From positions 244,413-308,412 of the forward strand of contig LNAC01000752.1 of NCBI GenBank assembly GCA_002007465.1: a stretch of 64,000 nucleotides of DNA, in the 5' to 3' direction. Of the stretch, positions 10,962 to 22,420 are shown in pieces (positions within the stretch are counted from its first letter, which is position 1; every line of letters starts with the position of its first letter). The translations under genes were made by a program, and so were the position numbers. The notes beneath the pieces were generated by a model. That model saw only the letters and a program-made list of their open reading frames with translations. It had not been told where the DNA came from and did no database searches. The DNA is from Ailurus styani. Taxonomy: Eukaryota; Chordata; Mammalia; Carnivora; Ailuridae.

Positions 10962-11584
10962 TTTATTTTATAACTGGAAGTTTGTACCTCTTAATCCCCT
11001 TCCCCTATTTCACCCATCTCCCCACACCTTCCCATCTGGAAACCACCAATTGGTTCTCTATATCTGTGAGTCTCTTTTTGGGTTTTTTTAAAAGCTTAAG
11101 TACAAAATCGAAGTTATATTTCAAAAAAAGATTTTTAACTATTGCCTATAACTCCCAAATCAATGTTTCTACAGCCTGGAACCCTCCACTAACCTCCACG
11201 CTTACACTTCCAGCTGCCCAGTGCACAGTTCTACCTAGATGTCTCGTGTATACCTCAAAGACCTTTCCTCCCCAAGACAGGGTCTGCTTCCACCCTAAAC
11301 TCCCTTTAAGTCACCGGAGTCAGAAACCCGAGAATCCCAGGTCCTGACATCTTCTCACTTCAGATGCCCAAACCATCACCAAATCCAGCACAGTCCAGCC
11401 CCTTCAAAGCTCTCTTCCTCTAATTTCCTCTGCTTCTTCTCTAATTTCATCCCTCTCATCTCTTCACCAGATCCACACAAAACAAATCTTCCTTCAATCT
11501 TGCTCACCTCCAGTTGTTTTTCTATAGTCTCTCTGATGTAACATACCTAAAATACCATGACCGCCATCTTAAAACCCTCAGTGC

Positions 11585-11586
<2 letters not shown>
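10962..11586. other. Single-copy or deeply decayed DNA, no gene seen
   Basis: Pyrimidine-rich. The run of C/T words from 11340 on may be decayed L2 sense DNA continuing into the L2 relic downstream, but I could not anchor it. Confidence 0.4.

Positions 11587-11628
<42 letters not shown>
11587..11628. repeat. (AC)21 microsatellite
   Basis: Uninterrupted AC dinucleotide run of 42 bp. Confidence 0.97.
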
Positions 11629-11631
<3 letters not shown>

Positions 11632-11689
11632 TCATACCTGTGGTTCAACAACCCTGAACAACTTATTACTTCTGAATCCAGGTTTCACA

Positions 11690-11960
11690 CCTCTCCCACT
11701 ACTCCTGCCATCAATACCCTCCTCCACTCCACCAGGCCAACTCCTAGTCATCTTTCAAGGGCCATTTCAGTGGTCACCTCCTCTAAGAAGCTTACTTTTA
11801 CACACAGAATTTCTGGCTGCAGGATGCATTCAATGTCTTTTTCCTTCTTTAACGCCCTCTCAATACACTTTCATCATGTTGGGGTTGGTTGCATCTACTT
11901 ATGTGTCTGTCTCTTGTATTCGACAGATATTCCTTGGAAGTAAAGACTTACCACTTTTGC
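11690..11960 (+). mobile_element. L2 relic, 3' region
   Basis: The words tcatctttcaagggccattt, gtcacctcctctaagaagct, tctgtctcttgtattcgaca and ccttggaagtaaagacttac follow L2 3' order. An ancient non-LTR retrotransposon remnant, non-functional. Confidence 0.6.
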
Positions 11961-12084
11961 TTCTTGAGATCCTACCAAAGTTTACAAAAATCAAAATAAA
12001 AATGAATCAAACTATAAACAAAAACAGACTGGTGGGTATAAGAGTATTTTGGAGGATTATAAATATTTGGAAATAGTAATTTTT

Positions 12085-12180
12085 TTCTTACGCAAATAAT
12101 ACTTCATGGTTTGCAAAGTGCTTCCATATATATTATTTTGTTTTATCCTTAAAAATATTCTAAGGTAAGGCAAATATGAA
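12085..12180 (-). mobile_element. MIR-type relic, antisense
   Basis: The stretch tggtttgcaaagtgcttcca, tattattttgttttatcctt and attctaaggtaaggca matches the reversed MIRb/MIR3 3' part. Confidence 0.55.
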
Positions 12181-13315
12181 GGCTCTGAGAAACCCTAAAT
12201 ACATAAGAAATTCCTCTAAAAGAGAAATGTTATTGATTTTTCAAGGTGCGCGCGTGCATATGTGTGTTCAAATAAGTCTCCTTAGATCAGAGCTACAACT
12301 TCGAATAAATTCCTGTTGCATCAAAATAGCCACTTGATTTCCTTAATAACTAAAAAATTCTCCTGAAAAAGAAAAGTTCTCAACTCTTTGTAGAGAATTT
12401 TCAATAATCTATTTCCTTATTCACTCTTTTCCAAGAAGTAGATTTGAGAACGCAGAAGAGCTAATTTAGATTTCTACAGACAGAGAGAAAACTGATTCAC
12501 TCTCACCTTCAGAAGATCCACTGATGTATGAAAGCTGTTTTTTTCTCAGAATGATGCCAACAGCTAAGAGCGGCTTTGACCAAAGTCTTCAACAAACAGG
12601 GGCAGTGGGTGCTGTGCTGAGGAAGACTATCACAAGGATTCCTGAATAGGAAAACAAAACAAAAACAAAAACACAGACTAGTGTACATTTTTTAAGTTTA
12701 GTTAATTCTATTAAGCTGACATTTCATTCTACTGTCCTACTAAATTCGACAAGGGGAACTTAATACATATTAAATTGCATGATTAATTTTAACCACAAAT
12801 TTCCGTACTTTCTTAAGACATCAATGTCTTAAGACTTTAAGCAATTTAATGGCCACAGGTAATGAAAATAGGTAATATAATTCCAATTATATTTTAGTGT
12901 AGGATAGGAGTCTGAATGACCCCTAAATAGCAGGAAACAACTGTGCACACAAATTAAAGAGGAAAAAAAAGGCACTTGATCTCATTCTCCTCTAATACTT
13001 CATGGGAATACCAGTTGCTTTGCAATCACATCAACGCACAGGCTGTGGCTGGGAAGAATCTAATACCGACCGAAAAGAACAAACAGTGAAGAACAAAGTA
13101 TTTGATCAAGGTCGACGATGTCAGGGAGGAACTCAGCAATGCAATTACATTTTAGAGGTGGCTTTGAAGGTGGTGAGAAAAGAAAGTGTCTGGGAATAAA
13201 AGGGGTTGCTAAACAATCACTGTAAGAAAACAAGCACAAGATAAAGGTAGAAAGACAGAATGAAGCCTTCATGAAATGGAAACCACCTAACAGAAGTGCT
13301 GAATATTGTTTGCTT
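12181..13315. other. Single-copy DNA, no gene seen
   Basis: AT-rich with short frames. No recognised repeat. A CAAAA-rich run lies at 12652-12672. Confidence 0.5.
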
Positions 13316-13329
13316 AATACGCCACTTTT

Positions 13330-13518
13330 TTTTTTTTTTTAAGGATTTTATTTATTTATTTGATACAGAGAGAGAGATTACAAGTAGGCAGAGAGAGAGA
13401 GGAGGAAGCAGGCTCCCTGCGGAGCAGAGAGCCCGATGCGGGCCTCGATCCCAGGACCCTGAGATCATGACCTGAGCCGAAGGCAGGGGCTTTAACCCAC
13501 TGAGCCACCCAGGCGCCC
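13330..13518 (-). mobile_element. SINEC, antisense, young-looking
   Basis: Full-length reversed copy with a perfect 14-bp TSD aatacgccactttt at 13316 and 13519. The T-run tail is intact. The perfect TSD and few changes suggest a recent insertion that could be absent in related species or individuals. Confidence 0.97.
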
Positions 13519-13532
13519 AATACGCCACTTTT

Positions 13533-14204
13533 AAAAGAAAGGGTAAAAATCACGGAAAAGAGTATTCAGAAGACCTCTTTTAAACCAAAACTTGGGGTCA
13601 GTGTGCAGCAAGGAGAGCAGAAGGCGGGGGTGCTAGACCTGCTCCCGGCACTAAGGGGCTGGGCTTGCTAAGTGCTTCTCAACCATGCGGGCACCGAGGG
13701 AGCTTGTAGAAAGCATCACTGGCTTGGCTTCATCCAGGCCAAATAAATCCCTGACATGAAATCAGAATCTCAGGTGGGTTGGAGTCCAAGCAAGGCATTT
13801 TTTCCAGAGACACAAAGTCAGAGAAGATGTTTCCAGATGGCTCATCTAGCTCGAACATCTGGCCTCTCCCTAATGGTTTGCAGCTGATAACTCGTTTGTT
13901 TTAAAACAAATATGATTTAAGTTAAAAGTATCCAAAGTCTAAGACCCTATAAAATTAAATAGTGCCCCAATTTTCGAGAAGGGGAGACTGAGGCTCTGAG
14001 AAGTACGGTGACATAGGCAAGGTCCAAGCAAAAAGAACACCTCTGGGACAGAATCAAGTCTTCTGGGGGAGACAACGTCAGATCCTGAGCGGGGGCCGGA
14101 CACACGATTCTCTCCAGCTGGGCCGGTAAGACCAGAAGACATGGAGCCACACCAGCACTAGGCTCTCTGGGCTCCCACCCCTTACGGAATAATAAAGATA
14201 AAAA
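13533..14204. other. Single-copy DNA; possible hAT relic at 13675-13870
   Basis: The words cttctcaaccatgcgggcac and aatcagaatctcaggtgggt resemble MER5-type DNA elements but cannot be aligned by eye along the whole length. No exon seen. Confidence 0.35.
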
Positions 14205-14350
14205 CTAGCTAAATGACAGCACCTCATATGAGCTGGACGCTCACTGTGATAAGTGCTTCAATCCTCACAAAATTCTCAGACCTAACTACTATTATTGTGA
14301 CAGTTTATTTATAGTTTACAAATGAGGAAATTGAAGCCAAGTGAGCTTAG
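14205..14350 (-). mobile_element. MIR relic, antisense
   Basis: Order: gataagtgcttcaatcctca, caaaattctcagacctaact, actattattgtgaca, tacaaatgaggaaattgaag, the reversed MIR core. Confidence 0.78.
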
Positions 14351-14632
14351 TCTTATCTCCAGAAAGGGGGAACTGGAATTTTCACGAAGTTAGTCTCTCT
14401 CCTAACCATATATTTCCTCGCAGGAATACAGTGAACAGAAAGTTGGAGGCGAGGCTACTCCACTCTGTGTCAGCTTCTGTCTTTTCTGGTCACAGTGCAT
14501 CCTCACACCGGCGAGCGGGAACAGAGGTGTCCTGGGGTCTTCCTGGTGCGTTCAGATTTTCTCAGATTCAATGTTAATTTCTGTTGTTTGTGACAGGATT
14601 AACATTTTATGGAATGATTTTTATTCCCCCTT
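14351..14632. other. Single-copy DNA
   Basis: No repeat or exon recognised before the CA-rich tract. Confidence 0.45.
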
Positions 14633-14635
14633 CAC

Positions 14636-14669
<34 letters not shown>

Positions 14670-15196
14670 ACGAACACGAACACCACACCATATCACACAC
14701 ATCCACACAAACACACCACATGTATACCACACATATACCACATGCACACCATGCACACACATGCCACACACATACACACACACACACCACAAACACACAT
14801 ACCACACACAACCACACCACACATGTGTGCCCACACAGGTACTTCCACATAACACACATAAACCACACCACATATACAACACACACACAACACACACACA
14901 AACACGCATACACACACACACACACCTACCACACCATACACACTACCATACCACACACACCACACACATACACACAAACACACCACATACATACCACACA
15001 TATACCACATATACACCATACACACACATGCCACACACATGCACACAAATACACACACCAGAATCACACCACACATGCGTGCACACACAGGTACTTCCAC
15101 ATAACACACACCACCACACCACATATACAACACACACATACACCACACACATATACACACTCACTATATCACACATGTGCACACACACACTTCCAC
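14633..15196. repeat. CA-rich tract with a duplicated higher-order unit of about 260 bp
   Basis: It starts as a pure CA run (14636-14668), then becomes a variable CA/CCACA/CATA mixture. Non-CA landmarks occur twice: the word aggtacttccacataacaca starts at 14837 and 15089, and cacaaacacaccacat starts at 14706 and 14973. This gives a repeat distance of 252-267 bp. A third, partial landmark (cacttccacatta) closes the tract. Several long overlapping frames run through it on both strands and are low-complexity artefacts. Confidence 0.95.
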
Positions 15197-15699
15197 ATTA
15201 ATCGAGTTTGAACGGTGAGATTTAATTACACTACTTTAGACACTTCGGTTTCTTGAACAACTATCTGAAGATTCACCCCTGAAACCTGTCCCAACCGACT
15301 CAGGCCATCATGAATCTGAGTTTAAAAACCTAACCGAAGTATCTGGAATGTCATTTACAATTCACTTGGAAAAAAATTATCAAACATTCTCACACTCTCT
15401 TCAATCATCTTGGAGAAGTATCCCTGTTGTAGTTCGCTGCCCCATTCCATTTACATGATGTAAATTATCCCCTTTCTTTAAATGGCATTGTTATTGACTA
15501 TAATAAAATCCAATTTACAAGTATTCCACATGTGAAATATATTTTATTCAAGAGGCCAAGGCAAAAATACTACTGTTTCTGACACCTTAGGCATATCCTA
15601 ATTATACGGTGGCAGAATTATCTTCATGGCTCATTTTAGTAATAATGCAAAAAGATGGCTTTCATTAGACCCTTCTGGGAAGAAATAAAAGAGTGGCAA
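15197..15699. other. Single-copy DNA, no gene seen
   Basis: AT-rich, without recognised repeat or exon. Confidence 0.45.
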
Positions 15700-15930
15700 T
15701 AAAGATAAAAACACGTAATTTCAGAAATTGGAGGGGGCCTAGAAGGTCACTGTATCCAACCACCTATCTGCTTATGGCCTCTTCCATTTCAAGGGACTCT
15801 GTAGGAGGCTGAACCTCACTTCCTGCAGCTTTCACTCATTGGTCCCAGTTCTGGCCTTTGGAGACATACGCAGATTCACATCCTAATGTAAACTTCCCAA
15901 CCACAGCCCGCTGCTCTGAAAAGCAGGGGG
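15700..15930. mobile_element. L3/CR1-like relic
   Basis: The words ttggagggggcctagaaggt, ctgtatccaaccacct, ctcattggtcccagttctgg and ggagacatacgcagattcac match the ancient L3/CR1 pattern. Orientation not fixed. Confidence 0.45.
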
Positions 15931-16447
15931 AAGCTAAGGTCTGAGCAGAGGTGGCCACTGACTGGACGAGGGGTGGGCATCTGACGCGGGGGTGTCCCAC
16001 AGAGGCTGGCGGGTGATCCGTGAGGTAGGGAGCTCTGTGCAAGGGTCCTGCCCCAGAAGCAAGATGATAAGCAGCCACATCGATCAAACCAGCTCTCTCT
16101 GGGATTTGGAGCGGATGTCAGGTGTCAGAGGAGAACGTCCAAAATACAGAGGGAAGCAGAAAGGCCAAAAGAGGGATCATGAGAGAGAGGAGGCATCCCT
16201 GGGGCTGCCTGACCCTGATAACGCCCCACTTTCCAGACCCAGACAAGGAAGCTGTGTGGGAAGTGCCTGCTCCTCGGGGGGCCCCGAGTCTCTTCTCAAC
16301 AGCTCCATGCCGTACATGTGGACTAAAATGGCAGCACCTCATTTACCAGCTGTTCTTACAGCTGTGAGTCAGGTCGACAATGAAGAGTTCCCTTACCTTT
16401 CTGAAGGTATTGTTAGAACCAAGTAAAGTCTTTATTTTCACCCCATT
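15931..16447. other. Single-copy DNA, no gene seen
   Basis: A 144-codon frame at 15992-16426 and shorter antisense ones show no domain; moderate GC explains them. Confidence 0.45.
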
Positions 16448-16462
16448 AATATTTCACCTTTT

Positions 16463-16653
16463 TTTTAAAAGATTTTATTTATTTATTTGACAGAGAGAGA
16501 GATCACAAGTAGGCAGAGAGGCAGGCAGAGAGAGAGGAGGAAGCAGGCTCTCTGCCGAGCAGAGAGCCCGATGTGGGCCTCGATCCCAGGACCCTGAGAT
16601 CATGACCTGAGCCGAAGGCAGAGGCTTTAACCCCCTGAGCCACCCAGGCACCC
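16463..16653 (-). mobile_element. SINEC, antisense
   Basis: Full-length reversed copy. The TSD aatatttcacctttt is at 16448 and 16654 with no mismatch. Confidence 0.96.
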
Positions 16654-16669
16654 AATATTTCACCTTTTT

Positions 16670-17814
16670 AAAATGGAGCTCATTATTCCAACTTGCCAAA
16701 AATTCTCGACCTCTCCAAGCTGCCTTTCCAAAATAGTCATTATGCCTCTCACCTTCGTGTCACCTACAAATTAGACAAGCGTGCCATCTACAATGATGTT
16801 CGTGTCCTGACAAAAACACTAAATAAGGCACTATTGCACAAAGAGTGGTATTAAAAATAGCAAAAGCCAAACTGTTAATAAAAATGAATTTATTTTAGTG
16901 TCAATGTCATTACCTAAAATTAATAATTACCAAATTTCCAACTTGGCTGCAAATCATCCTGAAGCTATAAATAGCTACATAACCTGACATGACCAAGCAA
17001 TTCATCTGCTGGCTAAAGGTTTTAACATTTAACTTGGTAGAAACGGCAAAACCCAGCAGAATTAGATTCCAGCATCATTAGAGAAAATTAGGTCATAGTT
17101 GAGATAATTGGCAAGATGAACTTTGTCGTTAGAATAATTACCTGTGCAGCAGACCGAGGAGTTATGTTTGAGAAACATATTGCAAAAACAGAGCCAAGTT
17201 AGCGCCATCCTTCCCGGAGGCAATCATGGAAATTAGCAGAATCTGTCATTTTAGGTTGTCTGCTTTGCCCATGCCAAAGTGAAATTGTTCCCCAAAGATC
17301 TCAACTGCTTTGTCTAATTTAGTTTTCCATAAGCCTCACGGATCTCGCTTTAAAGTAAATAGCCGCACATGGAAGAGCTTTTTAAGTTCTCGAGTCTGCT
17401 TTTCTCCGTTTTTCTGTCTGCACCTTTCCTGTCAGACTGCAGTTTCCGCTGGTGGTCAGTGTGCCTGCCTGGAACAACCCAACCTATCCTCACGGCTCTA
17501 ACCAGACACTTCCGGTCCCCCCAGGACTGACTTTGTGTAAAGTAAGACTGGAAACCCTCAGAGGGATGGCCCATCGGCCCCGCCTACATGAGCGTGCTTG
17601 TAGATTTCCCGCCATCTCTGTTGAACACGCAGGGGCCCTTCCTGGTTTGCTTCTTCTTTCCCAGCTGTGTCGAATCGTTGGACTGTTCATTCAACAATTA
17701 CCGTTTGATCCACACTGGGAGACACACCAAGACAACTAAGACTCGGAAGCTTCTGTTCAAAGACAGAGATGAGAGCTAAAGATACCGTCTTGTTTGTATG
17801 GCATATTGTGACTT
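16670..17814. other. Repeat-free single-copy DNA
   Basis: No transposon was recognised over more than 1.1 kb, unusual for this window. The 16860-17345 part is AT-rich and full of TAAT/ATTA words; see the findings. No exon recognised. Confidence 0.5.
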
Positions 17815-17985
17815 ACTTTTCACAAAAGTCATCTCACTTGACACTGAAAAGTAAGTATTTTCCTTGCCATCTTACAGATAAAAACAAAGCTTCAGTAAGG
17901 TTAGGTGAGTCATCAGTAATTCATTACAGCTAGTACACTGTGAGCTTGGGGATTCCCAGTCTACGTCACTCCCACCAACCCGTGG
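17815..17985 (-). mobile_element. MIR relic, antisense
   Basis: The order cacaaaagtcatctcacttg, tgccatcttacagataaaaa, agcttcagtaaggttaggtg, agctagtacactg matches the reversed MIR core. Confidence 0.7.
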
Positions 17986-18039
17986 ACGCAGTCATTGTTT
18001 ACGCAGCTAGAATGCGTAGAATAGAACAAGATATATAGA

Positions 18040-18230
18040 AAGCTTACTCCATACTGGCTACCTCGGGCACAGACCTGATCCATATATTTGATAACAACTT
18101 TACGAGGCGGGCGATTTTATTATTGCATCCTATAGGAGGGAAAAGCGAGGACAAGTCACAGAAAGGGAACGAATGGCCCAGTGTGGCATGGCTAGTAGGT
18201 GGCCAAGGGTGACAAACACCATGAGACCAG
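18040..18230 (-). mobile_element. MIR relic, antisense
   Basis: Order: ataacaactttacgaggcgg, ttttattattgcatcctata, ggaaaagcgaggacaagtca, then ggctagtaggtggcca. This is the second of three MIR relics within 1.2 kb. Confidence 0.65.
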
Positions 18231-18824
18231 TGCCACCCGGAAGAACTGAGGAGGAAGTCACTGGATCCGTTGCTAGGAAGGACGCTAAGAAAGTTTGGGA
18301 ACGTTTTCTAGCATTTCCAGAACAGTGAGACTTTTCTTCTCTTGCAAATCCTGTGAGAAGACACTGGCATCAGAGATGAGAAAAACATGGCAGTTCCAAG
18401 AAAAGAAGGCAACGTGGCGCTCCCCTTTCCTCCCACCGTGGCTAGGGGCGTGTGAGTCACTCGATGGCACAGGGAGCTGCCAACACATGAATGCCATCTG
18501 CTGCTTTAATACTCGCAGTGTATATTTTCTAGTCTTTCAGATTCTTTGGCTAGAGCATGCTGGTTAAGCAAAGCAGAGAGAAGAGACCCTTGGCATTCGT
18601 GGCCTCATGTTTGTGGCTAGATTTCGCAGTGACTTCCCGGGAGGCTGAGTGTGACGCAGCCGTCTGCTCAGACACCAACTGGAAACACGCAAACTCGATG
18701 GCCACCTGGCACCCACACCTCAACGTGGTTTCCTTATTCTGAACCTGGAAGAAAGGAAGTGTGCTCCAGCATTCAGTGAGTGGCTTTCATGGCCCTGAGG
18801 AGGGGCTAACAGGTTCCTGCGCAA
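18231..18824. other. Single-copy DNA, no gene seen
   Basis: Frames of 90 and 70 codons overlap on opposite strands at 18285-18567 without recognised domains. Confidence 0.45.
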
Positions 18825-18985
18825 AGCTTCGGTTAATCCCACAATAATTCCACAAAGTGGCCATTATTACACCGGTTTTCTACATGGGCATATTGAGGCA
18901 CCATACACACCCCGCAGTCAGAGAGCTTGTCCATGTCAGACTTGAATGCGGTCTGACTCAGTGCTATCCCTCTAGTATTTCTGCA
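18825..18985 (-). mobile_element. MIR relic, antisense
   Basis: Order: gttaatcccacaataattcc, gtggccattattacaccggt, gggcatattgaggcacc, gtcagacttgaatgcggtct, spanning the core and the B-box side. Confidence 0.72.
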
Positions 18986-19094
18986 GATGTCTTTGAACGA
19001 GCAAACAAATAAACCAAACTATGTGAGGAGGGGAAGACGCTGAGAGATAAAACTTCAGTTAAGGTTGGAAAGCCAATGAACTTTAGACATGAGG

Positions 19095-19569
19095 TACAGT
19101 CCTTGACTTACGATGGCTCCACTTAGGATTTTTTGACTTTACGATGGTATGAAAGCATAGAAACTGGACTTCAAATTTTGGATTTGGATCTTTTCCCGGG
19201 CTAGCGATATGCCAGGCCATCCTCTCGCGATGCTGGGTTGGGAGCTGCAGCTCTGCCAGCCATGCGATCACTAGGGTCAACGAGCCACACTTGGGGACCC
19301 ATTCTATATCCACACGCCATTCTGTTTGTCACTTTCAGTACAATAGTCAATAAATTACATGAGATATTCAACACTTCATTACCAAATCGGCTGTGTGTTG
19401 GATGATTTTGCCCAACTGTCCACTAATGTAAGCGAGTAAGGTAGGCCAGAGGCTAAACTGTGATGTTTGTAGCTTAGGTGTATTAAATGCATTTTAGACT
19501 TACGATATTTTCAACTCACAATAGGTTCATCAGGATGTAACCCCACTGTAAGTTGAAGAAGACACATAC
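19095..19569. mobile_element. Tc1/mariner Tigger-type non-autonomous DNA transposon
   Basis: The termini are inverted: tacagtccttgacttacgat at the left, and the right end read in reverse gives ttcaacttacagtgggg. Subterminal words cgactttacgatgg-like (gactttacgatgg) and acttacgatattttcaactc repeat the same motif. TA dinucleotides flank both ends. The interior (ttttcccgggctagcgatat and tttgcccaactgt) matches a remembered mammalian Tigger-like family. No transposase frame. Confidence 0.75.
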
Positions 19570-20599
19570 GTGCAAAAAAAAAAAAAAAGCACAGGGCACT
19601 CAGTGGCAACGTGTCCCATGGGAAAAGCCAAGCACACTACAAACCTTTCCATATTCTTGAATTGGAAGACGCCCTGAAGTCTTAGAAACAAGTCCCCGTA
19701 GGGCCTGCTGTGTTCCTGGGAATTCAGAGGTAGAGGGAGAGAAATGTGTCAAAGACAGGAACAGGTCTGGCCTAGCAGCCGATGAAGCATGTGACTGGCA
19801 CGGTCGCTGTGAAGTGCCAATAAATTGTGTGGAGCTTCCCGAGGTGGGAGAAAGCACCTCAGGCCAGGACTGGGAAAGGGGTGAAACTGAATGGTAAGCT
19901 CTAGGGGGCAGCAGAGATGAGATGTGAGTGCAGGTGTATGCCTTGAAGACAGAAGACTGAGAAGACACCACGCAGGGCAGGGAAGGGGCGAGGTGGGGGG
20001 AGTCACAAGTGGCAATAGCCTTGGACAGAGCGCCGGCCAGGCGGAGCAGAGGGCTGGGTGCAAGGGACGCACGTGCTGACTCAGGAAGCCCCCGCCAGAC
20101 TTCCCTTTCCCACAACGTGAGGGGTGCGTGGACCCACTTCAGGTCTTCCTCCGGTTCAGAGAGAAGACTCCCCAGAAATGAGTTTTCAAGAACGAATGCA
20201 ACAGCCCCTCTGCGGAAACCTGCTAATTTGTGTATCGCCCTGGCCTCCTGCTAAATCACAGCTGGAGTCAGTCAAAATGAAATGAAATGCCAACACACTT
20301 CCAACAGTAATACAAATGCCTTGCAACCTCGAACTTCAGTTTAATAGAATATACAAAACAAATTTGCTCTGATGAGTCTGAAAAGCAACTGAGCCAGTTC
20401 CAACTCGAGCAGGGGTTTATTCATTTTGCGGAGCACTTAGTGGGCGCCTACTGGGTAACGCACAAGCTCAAAGCTGGAATGCTAATGATTTTTATTTTTA
20501 TACTTCATTTTGACTAGATTGTTTTAGACAGGGTTTGAGTTTTTATTTGGGGAATCTTCTGCAGCTGATTTTTAGTCGCATTTATTTTTTCTGATCAAA
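19570..20599. other. Single-copy DNA, no gene seen
   Basis: An A-run at 19574-19589. A minus-strand frame of 171 codons at 19600-20115 is rich in Ser/Pro/Leu and has no domain I know; GC composition explains much of it. Confidence 0.45.
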
Positions 20600-20970
20600 A
20601 ACTGTTTTCATTTTTCAAAATATGAAAAGTACAGAAAAATTAAAAGAAAAAATTAAAATAGAATGTTTTCTCCAACCACCAGAAATAAAAATTGTCAATG
20701 TTTTGGTCTTTATGTCTTCCACATGTTTTATCTTTTCTGTATGTATGTGTGTCTGTACACATTTTTCAAAACAGGAGTGGCGTAATAAATTAAACTATTA
20801 TTTAGTAACCTGCTTTATTCACCTAACAACTCAAAATGAACATTTCCCCAAGTTATTAAATGTCCTACAAAATCAATTTTGGTGTCTGGGTAATAGTCTA
20901 CCATATAAATAAAATACATTCATTTAACCAATTTCCTAGTATATGCCATTAATGCTATTCCATTCGCCTT
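20600..20970 (-). mobile_element. Old LINE-1 (L1M) 3' UTR relic, antisense
   Basis: The words tagtaacctgctttattcac, aacatttccccaagttatta, aatgtcctacaaaatcaatt and taatagtctaccatataaat follow the reversed L1M 3' UTR pattern. Confidence 0.55.
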
Positions 20971-21044
20971 TTTTACATTATTTTCTAAAGGTATACTATT
21001 TTACTAGCACTGGCTGAAAAACCATCAGTAAAGTTCTCTCTCTC

Positions 21045-21256
21045 TTTTTTTAAAGATTTTATTTATTTATTTACTTAGGAGAGAAAAAGAGACTACAAGC
21101 AGGGGGAGGGGCCAAAAGAGAAGGAGAGAGAATCCCAAGCAGACTCCAAGATGACTGCAGAGCCCGATGCTGGGCTCGATCTCACAACCCTGATACCATG
21201 ACCTGAGCAGAAATCAAGAGCCAGATGCTTAATGAACTGAGCCACGCAGATGTACC
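21045..21256 (-). mobile_element. SINEC, antisense (old)
   Basis: TAAAGATTTTATTTATTT tail, gagaaaaagagactacaagc, agcccgatgctgggctcgat, accatgacctgagcaga and actgagccacgcagatg keep SINEC order with many changes. Confidence 0.92.
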
Positions 21257-21636
21257 ACAACCAGTCAAATTCTTACACAGTTGATAATGGAGCCTTCGTC
21301 AATTACGAAGTTGCATTTCCCTCATTGGGACTGGTCATCAGTTAACTTCAGGCTGGGTGCCCGTGCAGAGCAGCTCCAGCCCACATTCCCGCCAGGCGCC
21401 CGGCGGGTCCCTCACAGCCCTGCCTCCCCAAGCCCCCACCCTGCTGTACCTCTGCCGCTTGGTAGTCTGTTCCCCCATGTTAGCCCAGATTACTGTGAAA
21501 AGCTTGAATTTTCCAATGAACCTATCAGAGCAGGACGCATGGAGTCTCCAACCCCAGGTAATGTCCCCAGTGGAGATAGTCCTTCCTGGAGCAGAGTTTG
21601 AGCAGAACACTGTTAACCTGACATAAAAAATAGTAA

Positions 21637-21848
21637 CGGGGCGTCTGGGTGGCTCAGTGGGTTAAAGCCTCTGCCTTCAGCTCAGGTCATGATCCCAGGG
21701 TCCTGGGATCGAGGCCCGCATTGGGCTCCCGAAGCGGGGAGCCTGCTTCCTCCTCTCTGCCTGTCTCTCTGCCTACTTGTGATCTCTCTCTCCCTCTGTC
21801 AAGTAAATAAAATAATAATAATAATAAATAAAAATCTTAAAAATAAAT
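21637..21848 (+). mobile_element. SINEC, sense
   Basis: Full copy with head cgtctgggtggctcagtggg and the gttaaagcctctgcc variant. The tail has expanded ATA units (aataataataat). TSDs aaaaaatagtaa (21625) and aaaaaacagtaa (21849) differ at one base. Confidence 0.96.
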
Positions 21849-21860
21849 AAAAAACAGTAA

Positions 21861-22039
21861 TGTTTCTCATTGTCTTAATGGGTCATATTATGTCTCAAAA
21901 GAGACAATGGGCTAGACTGGGAAATTGTAACTATTTCCATTGACGTTGTTATTATTAAATATTAGGTGAGAAGACAGTACATGGTTTTGGGTGTCTGCTG
22001 CGGTCCGTTCTCAGCCCTGCTGGCACTCAGGAGGCCACA
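21861..22039. other. Single-copy or decayed L1 DNA
   Basis: May be the upstream part of the following L1 3' UTR, but no firm match. Confidence 0.35.
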
Positions 22040-22172
22040 GACCGTGTGGTTATTGTCTTGATTATGGCGATGGTGACGCAGGGGAAAACTAAGTCCAAAC
22101 TCCTCAGACTGTCCATTTTTAAACATGTGCAGTTTGTTGTATGTTAATTATACCTCAATAAAACTGTTTAAA
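22040..22172 (+). mobile_element. LINE-1 3' end relic (L1MA/MB type)
   Basis: It reads tgtcttgattatggcgatgg, acatgtgcagtttgttgtat, taattatacctcaataaaac and an A-rich end, the usual terminal words of mammalian L1M elements. Confidence 0.75.
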
Positions 22173-22179
22173 AAATTAA

Positions 22180-22260
22180 GACCCCATCCCAAGTGCCCAA
22201 AACCCACACCTCAGATTCTGATTCAATTGGTCTTGAGTGAGGCTCTTCATGAGAAGTCAA
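22180..22260 (+). mobile_element. MER5-like hAT fragment
   Basis: Short: cccacacctcagattctgat then caattggtcttgagtgaggc. Too short to place its ends. Confidence 0.45.
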
Positions 22261-22295
22261 GGACCATTGGTCTAATACATACTGGGGCTGAAGAG

Positions 22296-22420
22296 TGTGC
22301 TTATCCTGATGAGCACTGAGTGCTACACAGAATTGTTGAACCATTACCTTGTACACCAGAAACTAACAGAATGTGGTATGATATGGACTTCAATAAAAAA
22401 GGGGAAAAAAAGTTCAATTA
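22296..22420 (+). mobile_element. Carnivoran LINE-1 3' end fragment
   Basis: The order cctgatgagcactgagtgct, gaattgttgaaccattacct, tgtacaccagaaactaacag and gacttcaataaaaa is the carnivoran L1 3' UTR end with an A-rich tail. Confidence 0.85.

Noticed and set aside
14571..15211. Frames of up to 205 codons in the second CA-rich tract
   Set aside because: Low-complexity His/Thr or Cys/Val products from a satellite tract, open in several frames and both strands.
19600..20115. 171-codon minus-strand frame, Ser/Pro/Leu-rich
   Set aside because: Composition follows local GC; another 107-codon frame overlaps it on the same strand; no motif.
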